A stretch of 64,000 nt of DNA from Adineta vaga (lineage: Eukaryota > Rotifera): contig CP075493.1 of NCBI GenBank assembly GCA_021613535.1, forward strand, positions 3,534,001-3,598,000, read 5' to 3'. Position numbers and translations under genes: made by a program. Positions within the stretch are counted from its first letter, which is position 1; every line of letters starts with the position of its first letter. This document shows, in pieces, positions 48,740 through 61,116 of this stretch. Below the pieces are notes generated by a model. It made no database searches, was not told the origin of the DNA, and saw only the letters and a list, made by a program, of their open reading frames with translations.

Positions 48740-50346
48740 CTTAAATATAGTCTTAACAATCAAGTTTGAAAGGTTCGAATGATAGATTCTCTATCCGTTT
48801 GTTGAGTACTATCTTCTATAACAAGAAATTGACAACAAAATCTAATGTGTAAATGGAACTAATGTGAAGTGTACACAATGTCTAAAATAAAATCATTTAT
48901 CGCTCTTTTTTTCCTTTTTCTACATCACTTTCTCTCTTTCTTCTGCAAAAGGCGTTTTCTTTTTCTTTCTTCTCTCCCTATTCTGACGAAATAGAATGTC
49001 ATCATTTTTCCCTACTCGTTGTGTATTTTATTTGATTCTCGATGCTCCTGTTAGTAATATGTCGACACTCTTTAAAAGCATCAACGCACTTCGAAAAATA
49101 TGACGTCTGTGTATCCAGAAATCGGGCAAGCAAATACCTCGATCTAATGTGACCAGCTGACGCATTCGTAGTCTTATTAACATAAGAACAAATAATAATA
49201 TCAAACTTACATTAAAAACGATCGATGAAGGACATTACTTAACTAGAGTAAAAACTTGTCGATCAATGTATGTTTTTGCCTCTTTTTTTTGCTTTTATAA
49301 TCCTATCGTGTCTATCACAATAGAGAAGAAAAAAAAGAATCGATTGTATTATTAGAAAGCTTTGTCATTTCCTAATCGGATATTCCTATTCATATGATAC
49401 AATCATTTTGTTAAGTTTGATTTAAATCTGTTGATATTTCTCTTGATGTAAAACATATCTTAACAAAAATTTTTTTGATAACAGGATCCTTCAATTTATT
49501 TTCTATTATCAAAACTAATGTTTTTTACTCGAAGACAATCTACGCATTTTCAAACAATGAATGGGCAATCGTGAATGATCGATGGAAGTTTTTCGTTTGA
49601 TGATTTATGATTATGTTTTTCTTTCTCTTTTGTATGTGAAATAAAACATCGGCACGTTTTCCTTTTACTACTTCCTTGATTGAAAAGCTAAAAAAAGAAT
49701 AATATATATGACATAAATATTGAAAATGATCGACAGATTTTCTACAAGTTCATTCACATCATGATCATTTTCGTAACATGATGAATAGATATATATCTTT
49801 CTTTGTAAAACTATATATTCTAGTAAATGTGTAATCAAACATTTGAAATCACATTAATGTTAATCGAATTAATCTTTTCGTCGATAATTAAAGTCATAGA
49901 TGTAATCTGACCCGAAATTGGTATCTGTATTATTTTAAGAAACGGAAGACATGTCATTTCTTATTATTGTCGAGAGATTATTCCGAACGAGTGAATCATG
50001 GAGCATTTCATCGAGATTGCTGGTGATCGGAATGAAGTTTGCGAGAATGATTGAAGTTGAAATGCGTGCTTTGAATTGTATCGATAACAATCAATTTGTA
50101 TCTACTGATTAAATAAGATTGGAATGCTGTTTTAGGAGGAATATGACGAACGACATTCAAAATAGAATGTAAACGAGTTTTGAAAAATATATCATACTAT
50201 ATGAACTTTAGATATTACTGTTCCTAATAACAATCGTTTTATTTTATATTTCCTAGAAGATGCATAACGGCCGACATAGACACTCAGAAAAACAAATAAA
50301 GAAAAACAGCTATAACAAAACTGTTCTAATACATTTAATAGCTTAT
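48740..50346. other. Intergenic: calbindin upstream region and HSP60 3' flank
   Basis: About 1.6 kb, AT-rich with T/C tracts near 48905-48975. No coding exon or RNA gene seen. Confidence 0.55.
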
Positions 50347-52482
50347 TTAAAAGCCCATTCCTCCCATTCCACCCATACCACCCATGCCACCGCCCACTAA
50401 AATAAAATGAATGAATTATTCGAAAATTTAAGAAACTAAAAAGATACTACGTACTGCCACCCATACCAGCTCCAGCAGCAGCATCTTTTTCGGATTTTGG
50501 TGCTTCGACAACAACAACTTCAGCTGTAGTTAATAATGATGCAACACCACTAGCATCTTGTAAAGCTGATCGAACAACCTAGAATGTAAATCCAAACGTA
50601 TTATAAATGATTTCATTCAGATAAATTGATATACTTTAGTTGGATCAATAATACCAGCTTTAACCATATCAACGAATTCATCACGTTGTGCATCATAACC
50701 AATTTCAAATGGTGACATAAGTACTTTTTCGACAATAACACTACCATCTTTACCGGCATTTTTAGCAATAGTTGCACATGGCATACGAAGTGCTTTTCGT
50801 ACAATATCAATACCTATAGGGAAAAAAAATGCCGATTAAAACATCAATTGATCTATCAGTATGATTTCTCTAACCGATTTTTTGATCTTCATTGATTCCT
50901 TCAGCATCTTTTTCCAATACTTTAAGACATCGTAAAAGTGCGACACCACCACCAGGTACAATACCTTCTTCTATAGCAGCACGTGTTGCATTTAATGCAT
51001 CCGTAATACGATCTTTCTTTTCATTGACTTCGACTTCACTACCACCGCCAACTTTCAAAACTGCAATACCATTAGATAATTTAGCTAAACGTTCTTGTAG
51101 TTTTTCTTTTTCATATTCAGAATTTGTATCAGCAATTTCATCTTTCAATGCATTAACACGTTGTTCAATGGCTGATGATTCACCTTTACCACGCATCAAT
51201 AATGTATCATCTTTTGTAACAATAACTTCACCAACACGACCAAAATCTTGAAGTTTAATTTCATCAAGTTTAGTTAAATTAGCTTCATCACCAAAAATAG
51301 TTCCACCACAAGCAATTCCAATATCACGTAAAGTATTCTTACGATTATCACCAAAACCTGGCGCTTTAATGGCACATACTTGAAGACCAACTTTCAATCT
51401 AAATGAAATCAGTTCAATCTTTTTTTTCGTTTAAATCAATTTGAAAATACCTGTTGATAACAAGTGTGGTTAATGCTTCACCATCAATATCTTCAGCAAT
51501 GATTAAAAGTGGTTTTCGTTGACTATTAGCTAATTCTAAGGCAGGAATAAGTTCTTGAACGGATGAAATTTTCTTTTCACTCAAGAGAAGCAAAGCATCT
51601 TGATATTCACATTTAGCACCTTTGGTTGTGTTAATAAAATAAGGTGAAATATAACCACGATCAAATTTCATGCCTTCAATGACTTCCAATTCGTCTATCA
51701 ATGTTTTACCATCCTGAAGAAAGAGACATCCATGTTATCAAGACATAGAATTCTTTTTAAATCCTACTTTGACAGTAATAACACCATCTTTGCCGACTTT
51801 TTTCATTGCATTGGAAATAATATCTCCAATTGAAATATCACCATTGGCTGATATTGTTGCAACTTGAGCAATTTCTTCGGGTGTAGTGACTGTTTTTGAC
51901 ATACGTTTTAATTCATTAACAACTATGGATACAGCAAGCATAATACCACGACGAACTTCAATTGGATTAGCACCACGAGAGATTTTATCGAAACCTTCTT
52001 TGGCAATAGCACGAGCAAGAACTGTTGCTGATGTTGTACCATCACCTATTAATACAAAGGATAAATTCGAATTTTTCCTATTCAAATATGTTTTCTCATC
52101 CTACCAGCTTCTTCATTGGTATTATTGGCAACATCTTGAACAAGTTTGGCACCGATATTTTGAAATTTATCTTTTAATTCAATTCCCTTAGCGACAGTTA
52201 CACCATCCTTAGTGATCTTTGGAGCACCCCAACTTTGTTCAAGAATGACATTTCGTCCCTGAATAGATGAAAACATAATGTAAGAATAAAGCAAAAGTAC
52301 CTAAACAAACTAACCTTAGGACCCATTGTAACTGCAACAGCATCGGCAAGAATATCAACACCTTGAAGCATCAATACTCGAGCCTCTGTTCCAAATTTAA
52401 TTTCTTTAGCTAATGAACGTCTTACGACATGTTGAATCAATGGTGATGTTGTTCGTGAAATTGTTTTAGTAAAACGATACAT
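50347..52482 (-). CDS. HSPD1: Mitochondrial chaperonin HSP60
   Basis: Eight minus-strand exons: 52315-52482, 52105-52258, 51768-52045, 51451-51713, 50875-51398, 50635-50813, 50455-50578, 50347-50396; 579 residues. The first ~25 residues ([10 protein letters not shown]...[11 protein letters not shown]) form a basic mitochondrial presequence. Group I chaperonin motifs follow: [48 protein letters not shown] and [20 protein letters not shown]. The C-terminus is the classical Gly-Met repeat ending in GMGF. It folds imported proteins in the matrix with HSP10, whose gene lies head to head at 52710. Confidence 0.98.
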
Positions 52483-52709
52483 ATTCGCTGATGGTAATGT
52501 TCTAAAAATGATCAGTAAAATAAAAGTGAGCGAGAAAAGGAGAGAAAGAAGAGAAGAAAAACGAAATCCTGGATGTTTCTTCTCCTCCGTCGTTTTTCGT
52601 TGTCGATTGACCTCCTTTATGTGAATGGATCAGAAGTATCTTCCAATCAAAAGAAACAGAATTAAATCAATATTAAATAATATTCTTGATAATTCCACAA
52701 TTCCAAAAG
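52483..52709. promoter_or_regulatory. Shared divergent promoter region of HSP60 and HSP10
   Basis: Only 227 bp separate the two start codons. An acceptor-like TTTTTAG|AAC about 20 bp upstream of the HSP60 ATG leaves even less promoter space. An imperfect heat-shock-element-like array TTC-TT-GAT-AA-TTC lies at 52683-52695; the middle unit is GAT rather than GAA and it is close to the HSP10 ATG, so it may be fortuitous. No TATA box is evident. Confidence 0.5.
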
Positions 52710-53130
52710 ATGGTAAGTAAAACATAACAGAGATAATTTTTATTCTCAAAATGAAACGATTCTATATGTTAGGCATCATCAGCATTGAAACGAATTATCC
52801 CATTATTTGATCGTGTACTTGTGGAACGATTTGCACCACAAACGAAAACAAAAGGTGGTTTACATATTCCAGAAAAAGCATTAGGAAAAGTACTTAGTGC
52901 AACTGTTATTGCTGTTGGCAAAGGTGTGAAACAACAGGTAACCTTCAATATGCTTAGTTCAAATTGAATGATTTGCGAATGTTCTCTTTTAGAATGGAGA
53001 CTATCTACCGGTGAGTGTACAAGCTGGTGATAAGGTGCTCTTACCAGAATATGGTGGTACTAAAGTTGAAATCGACGATAAAGAATATTTCATCTTTAAA
53101 GAAGCTGATATTCTTGCTACATGGCAATAA
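52710..53130 (+). CDS. HSPE1: Mitochondrial co-chaperonin HSP10
   Basis: Exons are 52710-52712, 52773-52937 and 52993-53130; 101 residues, the usual length. The first coding exon holds only the ATG, directly followed by GTAAGT. The protein reads IIPLFDRVLVERFAPQTKTK with the mobile loop GGLHIPEKALGKV, then PVSVQAGDKVLLPEYGGTKV and EYFIFKEADIL. It caps HSP60 in the mitochondrial matrix. The initial Met is assigned from the splice, since the second exon alone has no ATG before the conserved region. Confidence 0.95.
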
Positions 53131-53393
53131 CAATATTAGTTCTCATTCGTGTGTGTAGAAAAACGAATAGTTATCGTTGTTTTTCTATTTGTTCAGTGTC
53201 TTTCGTACTTTTTAGGTAAAGAAAACATACATACAGTGCTTTTTCTATTCGATTAATAAAACAAACAGTCTCAAAACTATAACATGAAACTTCTTCTATT
53301 CGTATGATCTTCAATAATCTCTCATAATTAGCGAAATCTTTAAATTTCATTCTTACTTTTCAGAATTTTTTATTTATAAACAAAGAAAAATGA

Positions 53394-55464
53394 TCATGGC
53401 AAATAGCCAAGAGTATGTTCGAGTGTTATTATCTGTTGTTTTTGGTGGCGTTGTTCCTCACCATAGAGATAAGCACTTCGATCAGTATGACGTAAATATT
53501 GTCTATAATCAATTGGTAATTCATTTTCGACATGTGGAAATGAAGTAACTCGTTTTGGTTTTGATGAAGTTGGAGAAAGAGTCGATTTTCCACAATGTTG
53601 TTGTTCATCTTGTGATTTGAATATATGAGGAACTCGATGATCATCATCATCATTACTACGATTGATTTCCATATCTGACATTCTATTTGAATCATTTTGA
53701 CAAATATTTACAATAGATTTTCTATAAAATAGAAAAGAAATAATGTTTTCTTCAATGTAAAGAAATTTTTTACGTTTGAGTTTTTCGTAATTGTTGAACA
53801 AGTGAATAAATATTTTGATCTTGATTTAAACATGGTGTTGATTGATAATGATTTTTATCTCTTATTGGTTTAACAGATAGACAATCTAATTTAAGAAAAC
53901 CATCAATTAATTGTCCATTACCTGAACGAAAGAAAATATTTTCATTACTATCTGATGAACGCATTGTAATATTTTCACGAAGAAATTTTGGTACATAATT
54001 TCCAATATCACCATAACGATTCAATACAATCTGTGGTCGTAATAGATGACCATCGATCATAGATGAAACTTTTTCTTGTGGCGAATTGTTATGTGCAGTT
54101 GGTATAGGATTTAATAGACGTTTTTTATGATGAAAATAACGTTTTTTATTCATTGTTGAATCATTTATAGAAGAGTTTTGATCAAATGATGCATGCCGTT
54201 TAATAGATGCTTGACTTTTCGATTCTTCAGTTGCAACAATATTCATTAATTCATTAACAATTTCTTCAGATTCATCTGGGATTAATGATGATGCTTTGAT
54301 AAAATGACGTTGTTTAGATGTTAAACATGGTGAAGACATTCGAGGAATGTTATTCTCTAAAGTTAATACTTTTGGTGTGTTATGAAACGAAGAAGAATGT
54401 AATGTGGATGATGACGACGACGACGACGACAACAGCGGCAAACAAGGATTACGAGAAGGATTTGTTATCGATCGATGGACATCAAGTAAATTAACATTTG
54501 TTATTGAATCATTATTCTAAACAAAACAAAAAGACATTCATTCGATAATGACCATATGACTAAAACATACTGATTGCTTTAATGTAACCTGTTCTGATTC
54601 AGATTCAGAATGATGTTCATTGTTTTGTGTATGAGTGATTGTTTGTATTCGCAATGATATTGGACTCATTGTTCGTTTAACGATTAACTTACGTATCATA
54701 TCACATAAGTGAAAAGCAGTCGTTTCACGATGAACAACAAATACATGGCAATCGAGAAGAGAACATGAACCTGTAACACCAGCTTTTCGAAGAACAAATA
54801 ATAAAAGTGATGGATCAGATAATGATTTATTTGATAGAAGTTTTCTATGAGATTTATTTACTGGAGAATAAAGTGAACGAAAACGTTCTTGATATTCACA
54901 ACCTATAGAGAAAAATTGTCGATAAAGAGAGAATGTTTTCTATAAAAACTTACCGAGTGGAAGAAATGCTACTTGAATAGGTTTTTGATTTGAATGTTCA
55001 TTATGCATCATGGAAAATTTCAAAATCTGTATATTAACAATAGATTCTAATTTTGCATAGATAAATGTACGTTTTGTTTTATTCATTTTTTCCGATTCGA
55101 ATATTAATATATCGGAATTTGAGATAAGAATACGACGTTTTTCATGCGTATGTTCTTGATTGTAAGAAATATATAATTCACGTAAAGGTTTTTGAAATGA
55201 TGTTAAATTTAAAGGAGATTTTCCAAGATATATTGCACCCAAATATGGTAATTCTATTGAATAAGGATTGGATGATAACATTTCGTCGTTATTGAATGAA
55301 GTTAAAGTTTGAGTTTGAATATTTCGATTCGATACGAATGACATTGGTAGACGCATTTGTACAAATGATGAGTATGACTTGTATGAACGTGTGAACCTTG
55401 CATATATATGTGAAGGAGACGGATGTTGAATTAAATGCCAAGAGAAGGATAACCTGTATGTCAT
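53394..55464 (-). CDS. PTB/PID-domain protein, unidentified
   Basis: Four minus-strand exons: 54954-55464, 54571-54902, 53774-54516, 53394-53721; 637 residues from the first ATG. Residues ~70-260 fit a phosphotyrosine-binding (PID) fold: ELPYLGAIYLGKSPLN at strand 1, RRILISNSDILIFE, and LDCHVFVVHRETTAFHLCDM, the typical Cys-His-Val-Phe strand plus C-terminal helix. A loop of ~50 residues is inserted between strands. The remaining ~375 residues are polar, Ser-rich (a run of eight Ser near 54412-54435) and probably disordered. I cannot assign an orthologue; a signalling adaptor is likely. The region before the ATG (CATACAG|GTTATCC) could also be an acceptor, so the true start may differ. Confidence 0.55.
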
Positions 55465-55873
55465 GAAATTGATTGAACAAAAGAATGAATCCGATTAAAT
55501 ATAAACGTGACTTCTATGCCAGACAATGGATTGAACTAGACTAATCTGAAACAATGAATGTAATTAGATGACACATGTGAGTATTTATCGTTGATCAAAT
55601 TCTTAAACGTGACAAAAGAATGAAGAGATATAATCGAAATTGTGTAGTTTAATTTCGCTCATAAAATCTTTTTCCTTTCACCTTTATATTTGATTACAAT
55701 AGCATTAGATGTCTGTTCAGATAGATATGATAGTCTTTGAATATTTTGATTTCAATTGAAAAACAAATCTGTGAAATTGCATATTTTATTTGAAAAATTT
55801 CATACATTTATATATAAATATTTCTATCTAATTCAATCACAAATAGAAATCAAATAATGTTTTGTTAGTTTCG
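55465..55873. other. Intergenic: PTB gene upstream region and UNC93A 3' flank
   Basis: 409 bp, AT-rich. Could hold a further 5' exon of the PTB gene, but none is evident. Confidence 0.45.
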
Positions 55874-57605
55874 TTAGGATGGAGCAACTTGATTCGATTT
55901 GATTTTATTCTTTCGTAGACGATATTCTGTTATTCCATAGCCACACATACCTAATGTTAAAAAGATCAATAGAATAATTAAAGCTATTCTTATTCGAATA
56001 AAAGGTGTAATGATATAGAACAGAACAAAACCACTCGATTCCCAAAGACGATAATTCGAAAATGCTGCTTCATCTTTTTCAACAAATAAGACACCATAAA
56101 ATGCATTGATCTGTGTTTGCCATACAGCATCGGCTAAACCCCATAGACCAGCTAAAATAAACAGAACATAGATTTGATTTTCTGATGGTTTCCAAATAAA
56201 CATCGTAATAATTAATGAATAATTAATAATCGCAGCAATAATAAAACATGGCCAACGGCCAACATATTTAACTAATTGACCGAAACTAAGACTACCAATT
56301 GAATCACATATTCCATATGCAATTAAAACTAAACCAACATATTTGGCATTGAGAGTACACGAAACAAAACCCTAAATGAAAAAGAAAATATATGTGAAAG
56401 AAAGTACATAGATTTTGATTTACTTTTGTAAATTGTGCACCGAGAAATGATTGTTCAAGTCCTGACCAAATTGTTAATGGAATTAGAAGTAATTGATTAA
56501 CATTACGCATATGTTTAACAGTTGAAACAAGTAATATGACAGATCGACGAAGCATTACTGAGATTTGTTCTAAACCATAAACATCATTGTCTTCTATTCT
56601 AGATTCATCTTGAATTTTAACTACCTTTCGAAGATTTTCGACGTTGATCAAGAAAAATAATCACTGTTATTATTGAACAAAGACATATACAAATATATAC
56701 AATACAAAGAATATTAATCTAATGGAAAGAAAAGAGATAGTGATATTCATATAAAGTTTCTTTCTATTCTTTCTTTTTACTGTTTTACGATCAATTTGAT
56801 TCCACACTGCAATACCTTTGTATTCTTGTTCACTAAAATCCACTCCACATTTATTATATTTTTCATTAGAATCTACAACTGTTCCATTTGTTTCAATTTC
56901 TTTTGGTTTAAGTACTAAATATGATATTAAATTTCCCCATACTTGACCTAGAAGAAAGAAAGCATTCTTTAGTTCGATATCAACTATAAATCTTTTAGTA
57001 AACAAACTTGATTGAAAAAACATAAAAAATATACCAAAAAATCGATTAACAATAATATCTTTATGCACAAGTTTACTTTCTGCATAGATCGTTCCTGTAT
57101 CTGTTAAATAACTACATTTCGATGTCCATAATGGTGCAGCACCTAATCCAACAAGTGCTGCGGCTAATAGAAAAAAAAAGACATCAAAATATTCTATCAA
57201 TTCTGCTTCCTTACCTGGATACATCAAATATCCTTTGGGATAATAATTCGCTGCTACATATAAAAGATATGGAATTTGACAGATAACAAGTGTCCATTTA
57301 ACTCCAAATATAGCTATCAATGGATGTGGTAAAAATATTGCAGAAAATATTAAACATGCATATATGATTGATAGAGAATTGACACCAACATTGGCTTCCG
57401 TATTTAATGAACTTTGTAAATTTCCGATGGCACCAAATGCTGTAAATTGAAGAAGAAAAGCCATACAAAGTACAAAGAGATTTTTATATGTTTGAAAACG
57501 AAGCTGTTTATTCGCGACTGGAAGATTGACTGCACTTTGATCAACATCGGCAATTGTTCGATCAAGTTGCGATTTTAATTCAATATCCGATATAACTGAA
57601 GACAT
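55874..57605 (-). CDS. UNC93A: UNC93A-like multi-pass membrane protein, with a one-base frame break
   Basis: Exons on the minus strand are 57008-57605, 56781-56947, 56424-56718 and 55874-56371. The sequence follows UNC93A closely: FFQSSQVWGNLISYLV, TIWSGLEQSFLGAQFTK, FILAGLWGLADAVWQTQINA and AAFSNYRLWESSGFV, with about ten membrane helices. UNC93 proteins are MFS-related; the nematode member regulates a K+ channel. Exon 3 has one base too many: the frame reading IIFLDQRRKSSK runs into a stop, while the conserved continuation (VVKIQDESRIED) is in the +1 frame. Dropping one G of the GG at 56624-56625 would restore the frame. A 31-nt or 34-nt intron would also fit but is below the size of every other intron here. 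Confidence 0.85.
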
Positions 57606-57924
57606 GATTCTCTTTTTCAAATTCAATCTTTTTAATTCAAAGTTATATATATATATATATATATCAATTCTATTTTATGACTAGAGATAATGACGATAGT
57701 TTAAAGTGGATAAAACGGTAAATATCTTTACTTATTTTGTCGTTCGAATGAATTTTTTTTCTTTTTCTCCGTTGTAGGTGTGTTTTAATATATAACCTTT
57801 AACGATTAGACAGATCAAAGATACTATATCTCTTTATTTTCAACAATATAATAAAAACAAAATCAAGTAATTTGAGACAGAAATCTTATTGAAAACGAAA
57901 AAGAAAATAACGAATAAATGAAAA
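57606..57924. other. Intergenic: UNC93A upstream region and GDPGP1 3' flank
   Basis: 319 bp with a (TA)n tract at 57643-57664, about 40 bp from the UNC93A ATG. No coding exon. Confidence 0.55.
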
Positions 57925-59403
57925 CTAATTATCGAATAATTTCTTTACATCATCTTTGATTCTCTCTTGTTCTTCTGTAGATAAAGCAATACCATTCAAA
58001 TCATCTCGTAATGTCATATCAGTTAATTCATTAAAAACATTTTCATCTAAATACAATTGAAAATAAGATATAATCTCTTCATATTTGGCAACTTACGTTG
58101 TAACGGCATAAATCCAGCTAGTTCAATAGCAGCAAAATTACATCGTTCAAACATTTTTCCATCTATATTGATAGTATAAAAACTTCTGTTTTCTAAGAAA
58201 GAAATGCCTTACTAACAACTGATTGACGAATCCAGATAAAAATTCGTAATACGTCAATTGAGAATGAGGAAAATGAAACTCCTTTAGCAATCACTACATT
58301 GTGAGCAATATTACTTAAACTTAAATAATTTGTTATTTTATACACAGATCTAAACAAATAAGAAATATTATCGTTTGATTTTGTTAAAACTTTTACTCAG
58401 CAGTTCTCTCAAATTCTTTCACATGTTGACATTCGAATGCAAATGCTTGAATATCAAATGAATCTAATAGATAACAATTCGATTTCGTATGAAATAAAGT
58501 ACATTTCTATCAATTACACAAAATGAGATGCATGATGAGAAGAAAAAGAAAAACTTACGATAGTTTGTAGAAAGAATCGATCAGGAATATAAATACCATG
58601 CATATGCAACTACAAACAACAGAAATATCGTATTGATGAATGAAAACATCACTTACATGATTCATTGATGCATAACCACAGAGTGAATTAAAAGCAGCTA
58701 AAATATATGGATGAGCACTTGATACAACAAATTTCATACCAAATAATATACAATCGATGTTAAGAACCTATGTTGTGTTTCATTTTCATTGGAAAAGAAA
58801 TGATTCTATGTGATTACTTGTGATTGTTCAAGTTCACGATTAGGTACAAGTAAGACATGATATGGACGAATAGGTGAATTATTAATAATAACTAAATATT
58901 TATCTTTGTCTTGTTCATTATCGAATGAAAAAAGTATCTAAAATTTCATTGAAATTGAATTGTATCAAATCATTAGAACAATAACTTTACTTCAGCATCT
59001 TTTATTTTATTAAAATTAAATTTTTTTGAATCGAATGCTGATTGACATGTTCGAAAGGATATGGCGTACGACGTTTTTCATATCGATTAGGATTTAACTA
59101 TACACAAAAGAAGATCTTAGACAATGAATTTTCTATTGAATAACATCCTTTACTTCAATTATATAATGAAGATTATTTTCGTCAAGTATTCGTCGCTGAG
59201 CATCATGAGTAATTTCAAAAGTAAAAAGACCTTCAGTCACAGCACGATCCCATTCTGAACGTAATAAAATATCGAACTATGAATAAAAGTGATGGTGAAG
59301 ATAAACACACAATTGAACATATGAATCTTACTTCATTGAATTGTTCATTCTTCTGAGATGAAAAATGAATCGATTGAGAATGGAATTCGAAGTGTTTCCA
59401 CAT
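57925..59403 (-). CDS. GDPGP1: GDP-D-glucose phosphorylase, with a one-base frame break
   Basis: Ten minus-strand exons: 59332-59403, 59154-59276, 58991-59097, 58818-58937, 58657-58767, 58559-58609, 58397-58506, 58213-58349, 58097-58162, 57925-58046; about 339 residues. The HIT-like active site is GYASMNH|LHMHGIYI across exons 6 and 7. VIINNSPIRPYHVLLVP, and NFAAIELAGFMPL near the end, also match the family. The enzyme phosphorolyses GDP-D-glucose, clearing misformed GDP-sugar. Exon 4 is one base short: after FEHVNQ the conserved AFDSKKFNFNKIKDAE lies in another frame, so a base is missing near 59038-59043. A further upstream ATG (59501) in a non-coding exon opens only a short frame. Confidence 0.85.
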
Positions 59404-59674
59404 ATGAATTAAATTTTGTTCTTATTTTTTTTACTATAGAAAAAAAAACTTACAAACAATTGTAATTGGTTACTTTCAAACAAATCATTTCTATTTCTCA
59501 TATCTTACTATTGGTTACAAGTAGAATTCGTATTTAACCACATCGAAGTTTTTATTTCACTCGTGAGAAGAAATGAGTACTTGTTATTATTTAAAGTCAC
59601 GAAAAGAAAATATAATTTTTATGTGTGGAAATGTTTATGTTTTTGAAATTGAATCAATTATCTATATTTAGATA

Positions 59675-60835
59675 ATGACGTCTGCTATTCGACCACGTCT
59701 TTTAATAGTTCATCAAATACCATCGCAGTTTATTCGTGCACTTGAACGTGTCTTTGATCTTGATTATCAAGATACATCTGTACGATTCTCTCATGAACAA
59801 ATACTTTCACGAATTCGTGCACATCCACCGGATGCAATGCTTTTTCCAGGACAAACAAAAATTGATAAAGAATTATTATCAACAGCGGGTGAAAAATTGA
59901 AAATGTTAGCGACATTTTCTGTTGGATATGATCATATCGATTTAAAAGAATGTCAAAAACGTGGAATATCAATTGGATATACACCTGGTAGATGAATAAA
60001 AAGTCATTTTCTATTGAGTCTTATCAATCATTTTGAAGTTTTTAGGTGTTTTAAAAGATGCAGTTGCTGATTTAGCAATTACACTGTTATTAGCAACGTC
60101 AAGAAGAATTACTGAAGCAATGAAAGCTGTTCGAGTACGTATCGATGATCTGTATATTTTTGTTAATGAAAAATTTCATTAGAATGGACAATGGGGTCAA
60201 TCATCGGATATCATGTGGATGTGTGGCAAACCTTTAGTTAATACAACAATAGGTATTGTTGGTTTGGGTTCGATTGGATTAGCTATTGCACGTCGATTAC
60301 AACCATTTTCTATTCAACGTATTGTTTATTGTGGTACACGTGAAAAACAATTCGATTCGGAACAAGATAAGAAATTATTTCAATTTGTTCAATTTGAAGA
60401 ATTATTACGTCAATCTGATATCATTATTATTGCTTGTTCATTGAATGATAAAACACGACATATGTTCAACAAAAAAGCGTTTGAACAAATGAAAAATGAT
60501 GCTATTCTAATTAATATTGCACGTGGTGGAATTATTGATCAAGAAGCATTGTATGATGCTTTAAAAAATGATCAAATTCAAGCAGCAGGTAACAATTCAT
60601 TTTGATTAAAATCATAGGAAAAGAAGACGTCTCTTTAGGTTTGGATGTCACAACTCCTGAACCATTACCTACGGATCATCCACTTTTATCACTCGATAAT
60701 TGTACAATATTTCCTCATATTGGTAGTGCAGATGTGAATGCACGTCATCAAATGGCACAAATATGTGTTGATAATTTGCTTAATTTTTTCAGTGGCAAGC
60801 CAATGGTTCACGAACTGAAAACAGAGAACGTTTAA
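59675..60835 (+). CDS. GRHPR: Glyoxylate/hydroxypyruvate reductase
   Basis: Exons are 59675-59987, 60046-60134, 60183-60588 and 60639-60835; 334 residues (human ~328). It belongs to the D-2-hydroxyacid dehydrogenase family. The substrate domain shows FSVGYDHIDLKEC and GYTPGVLKDAVADLAITLLL; the nucleotide-binding loop is GIVGLGSIGLAIARRL. Catalytic Arg, Glu and His are in INIARGGIIDQEAL, GLDVTTPEP and FPHIGSA. It reduces glyoxylate and hydroxypyruvate with NAD(P)H. TATATTTAG lies 3 bases before the ATG. It is divergent from GDPGP1, with 271 bp between start codons. Confidence 0.96.
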
Positions 60836-61116
60836 GATTTTAGTAAAGTAATAAAATCAGTATTAGAAAGTCTTCCTTTTTAATTATACTAAATAACATA
60901 TTATTAACTAGTTTTTTTTTTCTTGCAATAAATCCGTACTTTCATAGAAAATCTTTTCTGATATATGTCTAAGTTGATTGATTTGCCACATGTAAGATTA
61001 AGTTTGATAAGAAAAGAAAAAAAAATTATATAATTTATTTTCACATAGAACCAATCAATCATAAATAAAAAGATAGATTTTTTTAAGGGGAAAGAATATT
61101 TTTTTATAATAAGTTT

